This document shows, in pieces, positions 1-6,651 of a stretch of 8,984 nucleotides of DNA. Source of the DNA: Candidatus Bipolaricaulota bacterium (GTDB lineage Bacteria > Bipolaricaulota > Bipolaricaulia > RBG-16-55-9 > DRXL01). Each line of letters begins with the position of its first letter. Position 1 is the first letter of the stretch. Where the stretch lies: assembly GCA_026414955.1 (NCBI GenBank), contig JAOAIA010000056.1:1-8984 (forward strand). Direction: 5' to 3'. Both the position numbers and the translations under genes were made by a program. A model generated the notes under the pieces. It saw nothing but the letters and a program-made list of their open reading frames with translations, was not told the origin of the DNA and made no database searches.

Positions 1-2798
1 TCCGTATAGCGTCCTTGCTCGTTCTGGAGCGTTCCTAAATTCAAGAGAATGACCCCCAAGCCTCGGCGGTCTCCCACTTCGCTCATCAACGCGTACGCAC
101 GCTCATAGCACTCTTGGGCACGCGCCCACGCGCCAAGATCACAAAAGACTAACCCAAGGTTGTTGAGTGTCGTGGCTTGCCCACGCAAGTCAGAGGCTGC
201 TTGGAATTCCGCGAGCGCCCTTTCTAAGTTCTCTCGGGCTTGCGCGTACTCGCCCACAAAGAGCTGGATGATCGCGCGGTTTCTCAGGGCATACGCCTGG
301 CGATGTCCATCGCCCAGCGATGCCCACAGCTCCCCCGCGCGCCGAAAGCACTCCAACGCCTGGCTGTGCTCGCCGACTTGGGCATGAATATCCCCAATAT
401 TATAGAGCACTCTCGCGGTCACAGAGCGATCCGGGAGTTGTTGGCTGATCTCGAGCGCTTTGCTCAACTTCTGTTGAGCAGCCTCGCGTCGGTCTGCAGC
501 CAGCTCGATCCACGCGCTCTTCTGATAGGCGTGGCAGAGCAGGGCTGTCTCTCCCAGCTCTTGAGCCAGGGCGATCATCTCTGCGATGACGGCTTGGAGT
601 CTCTCCAAAGCTGGCTTGATGTCGTAGATCGTGGGGAAGAGATCGGCGTAGCAATCTAACAATTCGAGCTTCGTCTGGCGCAGGTGCACGGAACGGCGGG
701 GTTCGAGCTTCCCGAAGAGCGCGAGGGCTTTCTCCACGAGCGCGAGGGCTTCGCTAGGAGCATAGGCTCGCTGCGCCCGCCGGGCTGCTCGCAGCATATA
801 TGGGATCGCTTTCTCCCACAACTGCGCCCGGTCACAGTGCTCAGCTAGGTCGCGTGAGAGCTCATCGAGACGATCTGGGTAGAGTCGTTCGAGGGCTTCC
901 GCGATCTGCTTGTGCCCACGTCTCTTGCGGTCGGTGCTCAGCTCTTCGTACACAATCTGTCGGACTAATTCGTGCGAGAACCGATAGCGCCCCTCGTGTT
1001 CAATGATCAGCCCCAGACGGCGCAGGGCATCGAGCCGGTCGAGCAGGGCTTCCTCAGGTTGATGGAGCATCTCTTTCAACGTGAGCAGTTCGCATGATCG
1101 TCCGGCTAGGGCTACACTGTTCAGCACACAATACGCCTGCCGTGGTACGCGCCGCAGCGAAGTCTTGACGAGTTCTCGTAAGCTCTCCGGCACCTGCGCT
1201 GCGCTGATCTCTTCTGCGGTGAGCTTCCAGAACCTATCGGGATCGCGCTGGAGCGTGCCGCTGGCTCCCCACGTACGCACCAGCTCCCTCACAAAGAGCG
1301 GGTTGCCCTCGGTCTCCGCGTAGAGCGTGTCGAGAACGGCGCTGTCGTACTGATATAAGAACTGACTCAGCAATAACTCTGTCTCTTCCCGCGACAGCGG
1401 CGTCAGCACGAGCATCTGCACCCACTCTCTAGGGAGCTTATCGAGCCACTTGCGCAGCGGGCTGCCTTCTTGTGCTTCTTCGACGCGATATGTCCCAATC
1501 AACAAGATACGCCGGTCTTTCAGACGGGCTATGAGATAGCTCAGATACTCTAAAGTTGCGCTGTCAGCCCAGTGCAGGTCGTCCAGAAAGAGCACGACTG
1601 GGCGCTCGTGTGTGAAAAGCTCGAAGAGACCCGTGAGCGCAGCGAACCAGCGGGTCTTCCCGGAGGGTGAGGGAGGATTGGGCTTGAGATCGGGAAATCT
1701 CTCGTGAAGCTCAGGGACGAACTGGGCTAGCTCGCTGCGCCAGAGGGCAGGCAACGACGCCAACGTCTCGTCAGAAATGTGCTTCAGCCCATCGCGAACG
1801 GCTTGGAGTACGGGATCGTAGGGTGGCGCGTCGGCGTACGCTGAGCCACGGAGAATAATCCCCCCTTCCCCTGTAGGGGAGGGGGCAGGGGGAGAGGTCT
1901 GTAAAAAATGTTCGACGAAGCGCGTCTTGCCTACGCCGACCTCGCCTCCGATCAGTAGCGCTTGGCCTGCGCCGTCACAGATTTTTCGCCAAAGATTTGT
2001 GAGGAGTTCGCGCTCGCGCTCGCGGCCCACAAAGGGCATCTCCATGGGTAGTTCAACGACGCGCATAGGCTCTGGAGATGCCCCGCGCAGGATTCTCTCG
2101 TAAAGCGCTTGGGTTTCCGGGAGAGGTGGTGCGTGTAACTCTCGCTGAAGGATCTCGCAGTATTCTCTGTACTGGTGTAAAGCTGCTGTGCGGTCTCCGC
2201 TGAGCGCGTAGAGCATTATCAGCTCACGGTGCGCCCGCTCGTGCCACGGGACCACGTGTAAGACTTTCGCCCAAAGAGCGATAGCTTTCTGGAATGCGTG
2301 TCGAGCTTGGTACATCCCAGCAAGCTGCTCCAGGGCGTCTAGATAGAGGGCCTGGAGGCGCTCGCTCTCGGCGATGGCCCAATCTTCGTAAATATCAGGG
2401 CATGGCGGGCCGCGATAGAGCGCGATCGCGCGCTCGAAGCTTTCAGTATTTTTGTGCTTGGTGCCGTCAGCAAGGAGGTGCTCAAACTCTTCAAGGTCGA
2501 GCCAGCATTCGGCTGTGCTGAACCGCACAGCCCCGCCGGAACAGATCAGCCATCTCGACCCTGCTGGATCGAGCATCTTGCGCAAGAGTGAGAGGGCCTT
2601 GCGCAGGTTGGCCCGCCCGTGTTCCTCATCGGCCTCCGGCCAGAGCAGCGTCGCTAAGAGTGCGCGCGGGTGCGCGTGATCACGATACAGGACAAGATAG
2701 GCGAACAGCTCCTTGGCCTTCTGGGTAGGGAACTGTAGAACCTGCCCGTCGCGGCGGACTTCGATCTCTCCCAAGAGCCGGATCTCTAAGCGAGCCAC
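1..2798 (-). CDS. BTAD/AAA+/TPR transcriptional activator, 3' end cut by window edge
   Basis: A large AfsR/SARP-like regulator, open for about 932 codons to the left edge, so the C-terminus is missing. The N-terminus (about 3-75, beginning RLEIRLLGEIEV) resembles the winged-helix DNA-binding domain. It is followed by a bacterial transcriptional activation (BTAD) helical domain (about 95-235). An AAA_16-type ATPase starts at VGRE (257-260), with Walker A GEVGVGKT (285-292) and Walker B LFLDDLHWAD (403-412). From about residue 640 onward there are TPR-like helix pairs such as YNIGDIHAQVGEHSQALECF. Proteins of this layout are ATP-controlled transcription activators; the target and signal here are unknown. 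I chose the GTG at 2798 because AAGGTGG lies 6 bases upstream and homology begins there. The ATG at 2834 would add 12 residues unlike the family and has no ribosome site. Residues 301-314 are a Pro/Gly-rich insert from a GC-rich repeat. The gene follows the acyl-CoA synthetase gene on the same strand. Confidence 0.88.
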   Translation of the reverse strand, partial: MARLEIRLLGEIEVRRDGQVLQFPTQKAKELFAYLVLYRDHAHPRALLATLLWPEADEEHGRANLRKALSLLRKMLDPAGSRWLICSGGAVRFSTAECWLDLEEFEHLLADGTKHKNTESFERAIALYRGPPCPDIYEDWAIAESERLQALYLDALEQLAGMYQARHAFQKAIALWAKVLHVVPWHERAHRELIMLYALSGDRTAALHQYREYCEILQRELHAPPLPETQALYERILRGASPEPMRVVELPMEMPFVGRERERELLTNLWRKICDGAGQALLIGGEVGVGKTRFVEHFLQTSPPAPSPTGEGGIILRGSAYADAPPYDPVLQAVRDGLKHISDETLASLPALWRSELAQFVPELHERFPDLKPNPPSPSGKTRWFAALTGLFELFTHERPVVLFLDDLHWADSATLEYLSYLIARLKDRRILLIGTYRVEEAQEGSPLRKWLDKLPREWVQMLVLTPLSREETELLLSQFLYQYDSAVLDTLYAETEGNPLFVRELVRTWGASGTLQRDPDRFWKLTAEEISAAQVPESLRELVKTSLRRVPRQAYCVLNSVALAGRSCELLTLKEMLHQPEEALLDRLDALRRLGLIIEHEGRYRFSHELVRQIVYEELSTDRKRRGHKQIAEALERLYPDRLDELSRDLAEHCDRAQLWEKAIPYMLRAARRAQRAYAPSEALALVEKALALFGKLEPRRSVHLRQTKLELLDCYADLFPTIYDIKPALERLQAVIAEMIALAQELGETALLCHAYQKSAWIELAADRREAAQQKLSKALEISQQLPDRSVTARVLYNIGDIHAQVGEHSQALECFRRAGELWASLGDGHRQAYALRNRAIIQLFVGEYAQARENLERALAEFQAASDLRGQATTLNNLGLVFCDLGAWARAQECYERAYALMSEVGDRRGLGVILLNLGTLQNEQGRYT
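1860..1897. repeat. GC-rich near-palindromic element inside the regulator gene
   Basis: A C-run/G-run stretch whose left arm CCCCTTCCCC and right arm GGGGAGGGGG flank a TGTA centre, followed by a further G-rich tail. It is read in frame and encodes the low-complexity peptide TSPPAPSPTGEGGI, between the helix after Walker A and the next beta strand of the ATPase. Its composition differs sharply from the surrounding codons. It resembles the short GC-rich palindromic repeats scattered through many bacterial genomes. Whether it is repeated elsewhere in this genome cannot be seen from one copy. Confidence 0.55.
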
Positions 2799-2804
2799 CT
2801 CCGG

Positions 2805-2811
2805 CCACCTT
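2805..2811 (-). promoter_or_regulatory. Ribosome binding site deciding the regulator start
   Basis: AAGGTGG on the minus strand lies 6 bases before GTG at 2798. The upstream ATG at 2834 is preceded only by a T-rich and TATA sequence with no Shine-Dalgarno match. This favours the GTG start. Confidence 0.5.
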
Positions 2812-2832
2812 CCCGGCCGACCCTCCGACCCC

Positions 2833-2838
2833 ATTATA
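2833..2838 (-). promoter_or_regulatory. Possible -10 box before the regulator
   Basis: A perfect TATAAT on the minus strand overlaps the alternative ATG at 2834. A transcript starting about 7 bases downstream would give a leader of roughly 28 bases, carrying the AAGGTGG site ahead of GTG 2798. The hexamer 17 bases upstream (AAACTT) is a poor -35, so this promoter would be weak or activator-dependent. It would give the regulator expression independent of the two genes upstream. Confidence 0.35.
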
Positions 2839-2875
2839 CCGAAAAAGACCGCCGGAAGTTTCGCTCAGAACTCAG

Positions 2876-4486
2876 CTATGCCTCATCGTACAGGTATCTC
2901 TTAATGTCGAGCTTGGACGACTTCTCGAAGGGCTTGTCCAAGATAATTAAATCTTGCTGGCTGTGCACGCGCTTGTACTGCGCTAAATCTTTGCTCTTCT
3001 CTTTGATCGCCTCCCAGATCATCTTCTTCAGCTCTTCAGGGGAGTGCTTCTGTAGGAGTTCGGGCTTGGGGTAGACGAACGCTTTGATCACTTCGACGCC
3101 CTTGCGCTTGCCCCCCTTGATCATGATCTCCTCGATCAGCGGGATCTGCTTCAGCTCGAATTCGACTTCTTCGGGGTAGACGTTCTTGCCCCCCTCTAAG
3201 ACGATCACGTTCTTCTTGCGGCCCTTGATGTAGAGCCAGCCGTCTTCGTCCAAATACCCCAGATCGCCCGTATGGAACCAGCCATCGGGGTCTATGACTT
3301 TCCTCGTCGCTTCGGGGTTTTTATAGTAGCCCTTCATGATATTGGGCCCACGAGCGACGATCTCCCCGATGCCCTCTTCGTTGGGGTCGTCAATGCGAAT
3401 CTCGACGCCGGGGATCGCCGGGCCGACCGAGCCGATCTTGTCATTAAACGGCGTGCTGAACGTCAGTGCCGGCGACGTCTCCGTCAGCCCATAGCCCTCG
3501 ATCATCCCGATCCCCAAGCGGCGCAGATTGCGCATGACTTTTGTATCTAACGGCGCCCCGCCGGAGAGAAAATATTTCAATTGATTGCCTCCCACCAAAC
3601 GCTTCTTGATACGCGCCCCCAGCAGCGTCGGCGCATACCGCCATAAGAACCGCGCCAGCCTGTTCTCTTGAATCATGTGCTCCAGCTTCTCGTACATGGC
3701 ATGAAAGAGCTTGGGCACGCCCACCAAGATGCTCACCCTGTTTTCGGTCATGTACTTGGGAAGGTTCTTATAATCATCGGTGTAGATGAGCTGCGCACCC
3801 GCGCGCAAACACGCGATCAGGACGATCATCCCGAAGACGTGATACCACGGGGGGATCGCCAGCACAACATCTTGACTGGTAAAATCAAGACGGCTCAGGG
3901 CGCTCTCCGCGTTGCTCACGATATTGGCGTGCGAGAGCATGACGCCCTTGGAGTTGCCCGTCGTCCCCGACGTGCAGAGCATCACAACCACGTCGTCGGG
4001 ATCGGGGGGAACGTACTCGAATGGTTCATCGCTGAGCCAGTCGCTCACCGTGGGGACTCCCGGCAGGCGGTCCATCGTCGCGATGTGCTGGAGTGGCTCC
4101 TGATCTTTGACCATCTCGTAGTGTGGGGCATCGGCGACGACCACACCGACAGCATCCATATTGCGCAGGACGCGCTGGATCTCCGGGGCTTGCCAAGAGG
4201 CGTCCAGGGGCATGGCCACGCCACCGGCCTTGAGAATCCCCAAGAACGCTACCGCCCAATCAGTGCGGGGCTTCCCGATGATCGCGAACTTTTCGTCCTT
4301 CCGTAAACCGCGCTTCTTCAGAGTCGCCGCGAACTGATCGGATCTTCTCTGCAAATCCGCAAACGAAATCTGGTCGTACCCCGATCCGTCGTGCTTAGGG
4401 ATCTTGAGCGCGATCTTGTCGCCTTGTGCGCGCAGCGTGCGCTCGACCATCTCCACTAACGTCTCTGTGCGAACGAGTGTGCTCAT
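2876..4486 (-). CDS. Long-chain acyl-CoA synthetase (AMP-forming), FadD-like
   Basis: A 536-residue adenylate-forming enzyme expected to convert a fatty acid, ATP and CoA into acyl-CoA, AMP and PPi, feeding beta-oxidation or lipid synthesis. The ATP-binding P-loop TSGTTGNSKG lies at 172-181, the A5 motif GYGLTETS at 331-338, GWFHTGDLG at 402-410, and the hinge region GRKKNVIVLEGGKNVYPEEVE begins at 422. Length is normal for the family. The ATG has a strong AAAGGAGG four bases upstream. The C-terminal A10 motif reads EKSSKLDIKRYL (521-532). Related enzymes usually have Lys where this one has Asp527, although Lys529 is two residues later. The N-terminus has no signal peptide, so it is cytosolic or membrane-peripheral. 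The gene starts 38 bases after the trxB stop and is probably its operon partner. The FadD-like assignment is firm for the superfamily, but the exact substrate chain length is inferred. Confidence 0.93.
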   Translation of the reverse strand: MSTLVRTETLVEMVERTLRAQGDKIALKIPKHDGSGYDQISFADLQRRSDQFAATLKKRGLRKDEKFAIIGKPRTDWAVAFLGILKAGGVAMPLDASWQAPEIQRVLRNMDAVGVVVADAPHYEMVKDQEPLQHIATMDRLPGVPTVSDWLSDEPFEYVPPDPDDVVVMLCTSGTTGNSKGVMLSHANIVSNAESALSRLDFTSQDVVLAIPPWYHVFGMIVLIACLRAGAQLIYTDDYKNLPKYMTENRVSILVGVPKLFHAMYEKLEHMIQENRLARFLWRYAPTLLGARIKKRLVGGNQLKYFLSGGAPLDTKVMRNLRRLGIGMIEGYGLTETSPALTFSTPFNDKIGSVGPAIPGVEIRIDDPNEEGIGEIVARGPNIMKGYYKNPEATRKVIDPDGWFHTGDLGYLDEDGWLYIKGRKKNVIVLEGGKNVYPEEVEFELKQIPLIEEIMIKGGKRKGVEVIKAFVYPKPELLQKHSPEELKKMIWEAIKEKSKDLAQYKRVHSQQDLIILDKPFEKSSKLDIKRYLYDEA

Positions 4487-4490
4487 AGCC

Positions 4491-4498
4491 CCTCCTTT
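4491..4498 (-). promoter_or_regulatory. Strong Shine-Dalgarno of the acyl-CoA synthetase gene
   Basis: AAAGGAGG on the minus strand sits 4 bases before the ATG at 4486, the best ribosome site in the window. It suggests efficient independent translation of this second gene of the putative operon. Confidence 0.75.
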
Positions 4499-4524
4499 CC
4501 AGCTTTCGCTTGACCTTCACCTTT

Positions 4525-5484
4525 TCAGACGAAGTCTGGCCATCGTCCATCTTCGAGATATGCTTCGGCTTCCAAAGCCGCGATGCACCCGTCGGCCGCC
4601 GCGATGACCGCTTGCGCATATTCTCCGGAAAACTTCCTCACGTCGCCCACGGCAAAGACACCGGGGATCTTTGTGCGAGTGCGCTCATCTGTCAGCAGAT
4701 AGCCCTTCTCGTCCATTTCTAATTTCCCCTTGAGAAACCCCGTGTTGGGGCGGTGCCCAATGCTGACGAAGACCCCCTGAATGTCGCGCATCTCAAAGGG
4801 CTTCCCCGTCGCTAAGTCTTTGAGCACGACGCCCTCGACGCGCTTGTCGCCCACAATCTCTTCGACAATGGCGTTCCAGACAAATTTCACCTTGGGATGG
4901 GCTTTCACTTTCTCGACCAAGATCTGATCTTTGGCGCGGATCGCCTTGGGATCGTCCTGGGGGTGCCGCACGACTATTCTTATTTCTCTAGCGAACCTCG
5001 TCAGAAAGAGGGCTTCGGTGAACCCAGCATCGCCCGCGCCAACGACGATCAGATTTTTATCTCTAAAGAAATAGCCATCGCAGGTGGCGCAGTATGAGAC
5101 GCCATATCCCAAAAGCCTGTCGGCGTTCTTCGCGGGGAGTTTGACCGGCTCTGCTCCCGTGGAGATGATCACAGCCGGGGCTTCATAGTGACTCTGATCG
5201 GTCTTGACGATGCGTTTCGCCCCGCTGATGATTAAGTCTTGGGCTTCCTCCATCTTGATCTCGACGCCAAATCGCTGGGCTTGCTGCACCATGCGCTGCA
5301 TCAGTTCCGGCCCCATGATAGGCTCAGGAAACCCCGGAAAGTTTTCGACTTCGGTGGTATCGTTGAGCTGGCCGCCGGGGGTCCTTTTGTCGAGCAGGAG
5401 CGTCTTGAGTTTCGCCCGTCCGGCGTAGATAGCTGCGGTAAGCCCTGCTGGCCCCCCGCCGACGATAATCAGATCGTATGTCAT
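4525..5484 (-). CDS. trxB: Thioredoxin-disulfide reductase-like flavoprotein
   Basis: A 319-residue low-molecular-weight thioredoxin reductase family protein. It has an N-terminal FAD Rossmann motif (IVGGGPAGLTAA, 7-18), the redox-active pair CATCD (132-136), a second dinucleotide fold VVGAGDAGFTEA (147-158), and a C-terminal FAD contact VFAVGDVR (276-283). Such enzymes pass electrons from a reduced pyridine nucleotide through FAD and the CxxC to thioredoxin in the cytosol. Two departures stand out. The usual HRRxxxR segment that reads the NADPH 2'-phosphate is replaced by VRHPQDDPKAIRA (172-184). The Arg of the C-terminal RQ pair is Ala290, with Gln291 kept. Cofactor use may therefore be NADH or something else. 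The ATG is preceded by AGGGAGG at a rather long 12-base spacing (5497-5503). The gene is first in a leftward set with the acyl-CoA synthetase. Confidence 0.9.
   Translation of the reverse strand: MTYDLIIVGGGPAGLTAAIYAGRAKLKTLLLDKRTPGGQLNDTTEVENFPGFPEPIMGPELMQRMVQQAQRFGVEIKMEEAQDLIISGAKRIVKTDQSHYEAPAVIISTGAEPVKLPAKNADRLLGYGVSYCATCDGYFFRDKNLIVVGAGDAGFTEALFLTRFAREIRIVVRHPQDDPKAIRAKDQILVEKVKAHPKVKFVWNAIVEEIVGDKRVEGVVLKDLATGKPFEMRDIQGVFVSIGHRPNTGFLKGKLEMDEKGYLLTDERTRTKIPGVFAVGDVRKFSGEYAQAVIAAADGCIAALEAEAYLEDGRWPDFV
4526..4539. repeat. Short palindromic 14-mer, copy 1 (overlaps the trxB stop)
   Basis: CAGACGAAGTCTGG forms a small hairpin (CAGAC/GTCTG, loop GAA) that includes part of the trxB stop codon and the final codons. 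Its reverse complement recurs exactly at 5714-5727 between the two tRNAs. It could be a short dispersed repeat or chance. Confidence 0.4.
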
Positions 5485-5535
5485 CTCTGGACTAATCCTC
5501 CCTCATGCATGATCGGCTTCTTACACGAGCCCTCT

Positions 5536-5565
5536 ATGATAGCGTTTTTAGGGAGAGTGAGGCAA
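5536..5565 (-). promoter_or_regulatory. Candidate sigma70 promoter for trxB
   Basis: On the minus strand TTGCCT (5560-5565) and TATCAT (5536-5541) are separated by 18 bases. The predicted start is near 5529, giving a leader of about 45 bases before the trxB ATG. It lies back to back with the tRNA promoter. Confidence 0.45.
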
Positions 5566-5594
5566 GTACGGCCAGCGGCAGCGACCGGGGGCGC

Positions 5595-5623
5595 TTGACA
5601 AGAGAGCGCAAACGGCTTACAAT
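5595..5623 (+). promoter_or_regulatory. Near-consensus sigma70 promoter for the tRNA pair
   Basis: TTGACA (5595-5600), a 17-base spacer and TACAAT (5618-5623) make a nearly perfect sigma70 promoter. Transcription should begin about 10 bases before the tRNA-Gly 5' end. The strength fits a stable RNA gene. Confidence 0.8.
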
Positions 5624-5640
5624 AAACCGTAAACTGTCGC

Positions 5641-5712
5641 GCGGGCGTAGCTCAGCGGTAGAGCGTCTGCTTGCCATGCAGAAGGTCGCGGGTTCAAATC
5701 CCGTCGCCCGCT
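5641..5712 (+). tRNA. tRNA-Gly (anticodon GCC)
   Basis: A full cloverleaf can be drawn. The acceptor stem is GCGGGCG with CGCCCGC. The D arm is GCTC/GAGC. The anticodon stem TCTGC/GCAGA encloses the loop TTGCCAT with anticodon GCC. The T arm has loop TTCAAAT. The discriminator base is T, as usual for bacterial tRNA-Gly. The next bases are CCC, so CCA is not encoded and must be added after transcription. It is first in a two-tRNA unit. Confidence 0.96.
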
Positions 5713-5713
5713 C

Positions 5714-5727
5714 CCAGACTTCGTCTG
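5714..5727. repeat. Short palindromic 14-mer, copy 2
   Basis: CCAGACTTCGTCTG is the exact reverse complement of the segment at 4526-4539. A ten-base half (CTTCGTCTGG) also occurs at 669-678 inside the regulator, where it is plain coding sequence. Confidence 0.4.
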
Positions 5728-5783
5728 GACTGTACACCTTCGCTTGCCTCTAGCGGGCGAAGATGAAGCTCACGCGCAGCGTG
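5714..5783 (+). other. tRNA spacer with three consecutive hairpins
   Basis: Three stems follow one another. The first is CCAGAC/GTCTGG with loop TTC (5714-5728). The second is CTTCGCTTGC/GCGGGCGAAG with loop CTCTA and two G-U pairs (5738-5762). The third is CACGC/GCGTG with loop GCA (5771-5783), whose last base is the first base of tRNA-Leu. None is followed by a T-run, so they do not look like intrinsic terminators. They may guide processing of a joint precursor, since I see no separate promoter for tRNA-Leu. Confidence 0.45.
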
Positions 5784-5870
5784 CCGGGGTGGCGGAATCG
5801 GCAGACGCGACGGACTTAAAATCCGTTGGAGGCTTAACCCTCCGTGCGGGTTCGACTCCCGCCCTCGGCA
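5783..5870 (+). tRNA. tRNA-Leu (anticodon TAA)
   Basis: A class II tRNA of 88 bases with a long variable arm. The acceptor stem GCCGGGG pairs with CCTCGGC with one G-U pair, and the discriminator is A. The anticodon stem ACGGA/TCCGT encloses CTTAAAA with anticodon TAA. The variable arm is formed by GGAGG and CCTCC flanking CTTAA. The T arm is GCGGG/CCCGC with loop TTCGACT. TTG follows, so CCA is not encoded. It lies 70 bases after tRNA-Gly and only 11 bases from the end of the convergent beta-helix gene. Confidence 0.96.
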
Positions 5871-5881
5871 TTGCTCTTCCA

Positions 5882-6604
5882 TTACTGGCATTTGTAGGCA
5901 ACCATCTGTGGGTAGAAGTTCCCGGCTCTGTTGTCTCTCACCACGTTGCGCCAGCAGACAAAGAGATTTTCCAACGAATAGACGTGAACCCCATAACGCC
6001 CGTTATGCTGAATACTATTGCCGATCAGCCAGCCTGAACTCACAAAGTCTAGCCAGACGCCATCACGCGTGTTGCTCAATATCTGTGAATATTGGATGGT
6101 GACCTGGGCGCTGTCCTCGGCAACAACACCGTCAAGATTGTGCGAGACCAGCGAGTGCTCGAGAGTCGCTTCCGCTAGCTCCACCACACGCACACCAGCT
6201 CGAGCATTGCTGAAGAGCTGGGCATCGCGGATGCTGACGCGGCTCCGACCGCTAGAAATAATCCCGTCACGAAAATTATAGATTCCCAGCCCTTGCACCG
6301 TGACAAGGCTCTGCCCGGAAACTGAGATACCGTCTGCCAGAGTTCCGGCGGCTCCCATGAGAATTGTTTGATCCGGCCCGGCTCCCCAAAGCGTGAGCAC
6401 TTTATCTTGGAGAGAGATCCCTTGAGTCCACACCCCAGCAGCAAGACAGAGCACCGCCCCCGCTGGGACGCTCTCGACAGCCGTCTGTAAGGGCTGCCAC
6501 GGCTGCACCGTTACCGTGCACGATGGCTGCATGGCGATCGCGCGTGCCGCTAGCAAGAGAAGAGCGAAAACCCCAAGCACACTGAGATATCGTGCGTTGC
6601 CCAT
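5882..6604 (-). CDS. Secreted right-handed parallel beta-helix repeat protein
   Basis: A protein of 240 residues, taking the ATG at 6604. The N-terminus is a clear signal peptide: NAR, a hydrophobic run (YLSVLGVFALLLLAA) and a likely cleavage after AIA (about residue 24), so it is exported. The body holds degenerate repeats of about 23 residues with a G-[IV]-x-x...-V-x-I-x-x...-N pattern, for example DGIISSGRSRVSIRDAQLFS and DGVVAEDSAQVTIQYSQILS. These are typical of NosD/pectate-lyase-like beta-helix (PbH1) folds. Such proteins bind or cleave polysaccharides or serve structural roles; no catalytic residues can be assigned. Cysteines near both ends may form disulfides. A longer version from TTG at 6658 would add 18 residues, but it lacks a ribosome site and would begin upstream of the predicted promoter start. 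It converges on tRNA-Leu with no terminator between. Confidence 0.8.
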   Translation of the reverse strand: MGNARYLSVLGVFALLLLAARAIAMQPSCTVTVQPWQPLQTAVESVPAGAVLCLAAGVWTQGISLQDKVLTLWGAGPDQTILMGAAGTLADGISVSGQSLVTVQGLGIYNFRDGIISSGRSRVSIRDAQLFSNARAGVRVVELAEATLEHSLVSHNLDGVVAEDSAQVTIQYSQILSNTRDGVWLDFVSSGWLIGNSIQHNGRYGVHVYSLENLFVCWRNVVRDNRAGNFYPQMVAYKCQ

Positions 6605-6617
6605 AGCGATCAATTTT

Positions 6618-6647
6618 AGTGTAGCACTCCAAGCCGTCGGGAGGCAA
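6618..6647 (-). promoter_or_regulatory. Candidate promoter for the beta-helix gene
   Basis: On the minus strand TTGCCT (6642-6647) and TACACT (6618-6623) are 18 bases apart. Only 13 bases separate the -10 box from the ATG at 6604, so the leader would be about 7 bases and too short for a Shine-Dalgarno. This supports the ATG 6604 start and predicts near-leaderless translation. Confidence 0.5.
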
Positions 6648-6651
6648 ATCC

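Noticed and set aside
240..659. 139-codon plus-strand open frame
   Set aside because: It is antisense to the TPR region of the regulator, whose reading frame is continuous and clearly protein-like.
1648..1672. Second Walker A-like SPSGKTRW in the regulator
   Set aside because: It lacks the GxxxxGK[ST] spacing and lies downstream of the true P-loop and before the Walker B of the same domain, so it is chance similarity.
2839..2875. Possible terminator between the acyl-CoA synthetase and regulator genes (TTTTT run on the minus strand)
   Set aside because: No stable hairpin precedes the T-run; the best stem is three base pairs.
3668..4306. 212-codon open frame opposite the acyl-CoA synthetase
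   Set aside because: It lies fully antisense to a gene with intact family motifs. Its His/Asp/Val-rich translation has no recognisable domain and reflects the codon bias of the opposite strand.
5505..5753. 82-codon open frame across tRNA-Gly
   Set aside because: Its RSSAVERLLAMQKVAGSNPVAR stretch is the well-known false translation of a tRNA gene.
5694..5891. 65-codon minus-strand open frame across tRNA-Leu
   Set aside because: It is mostly the antisense translation of the two tRNAs and their spacer.
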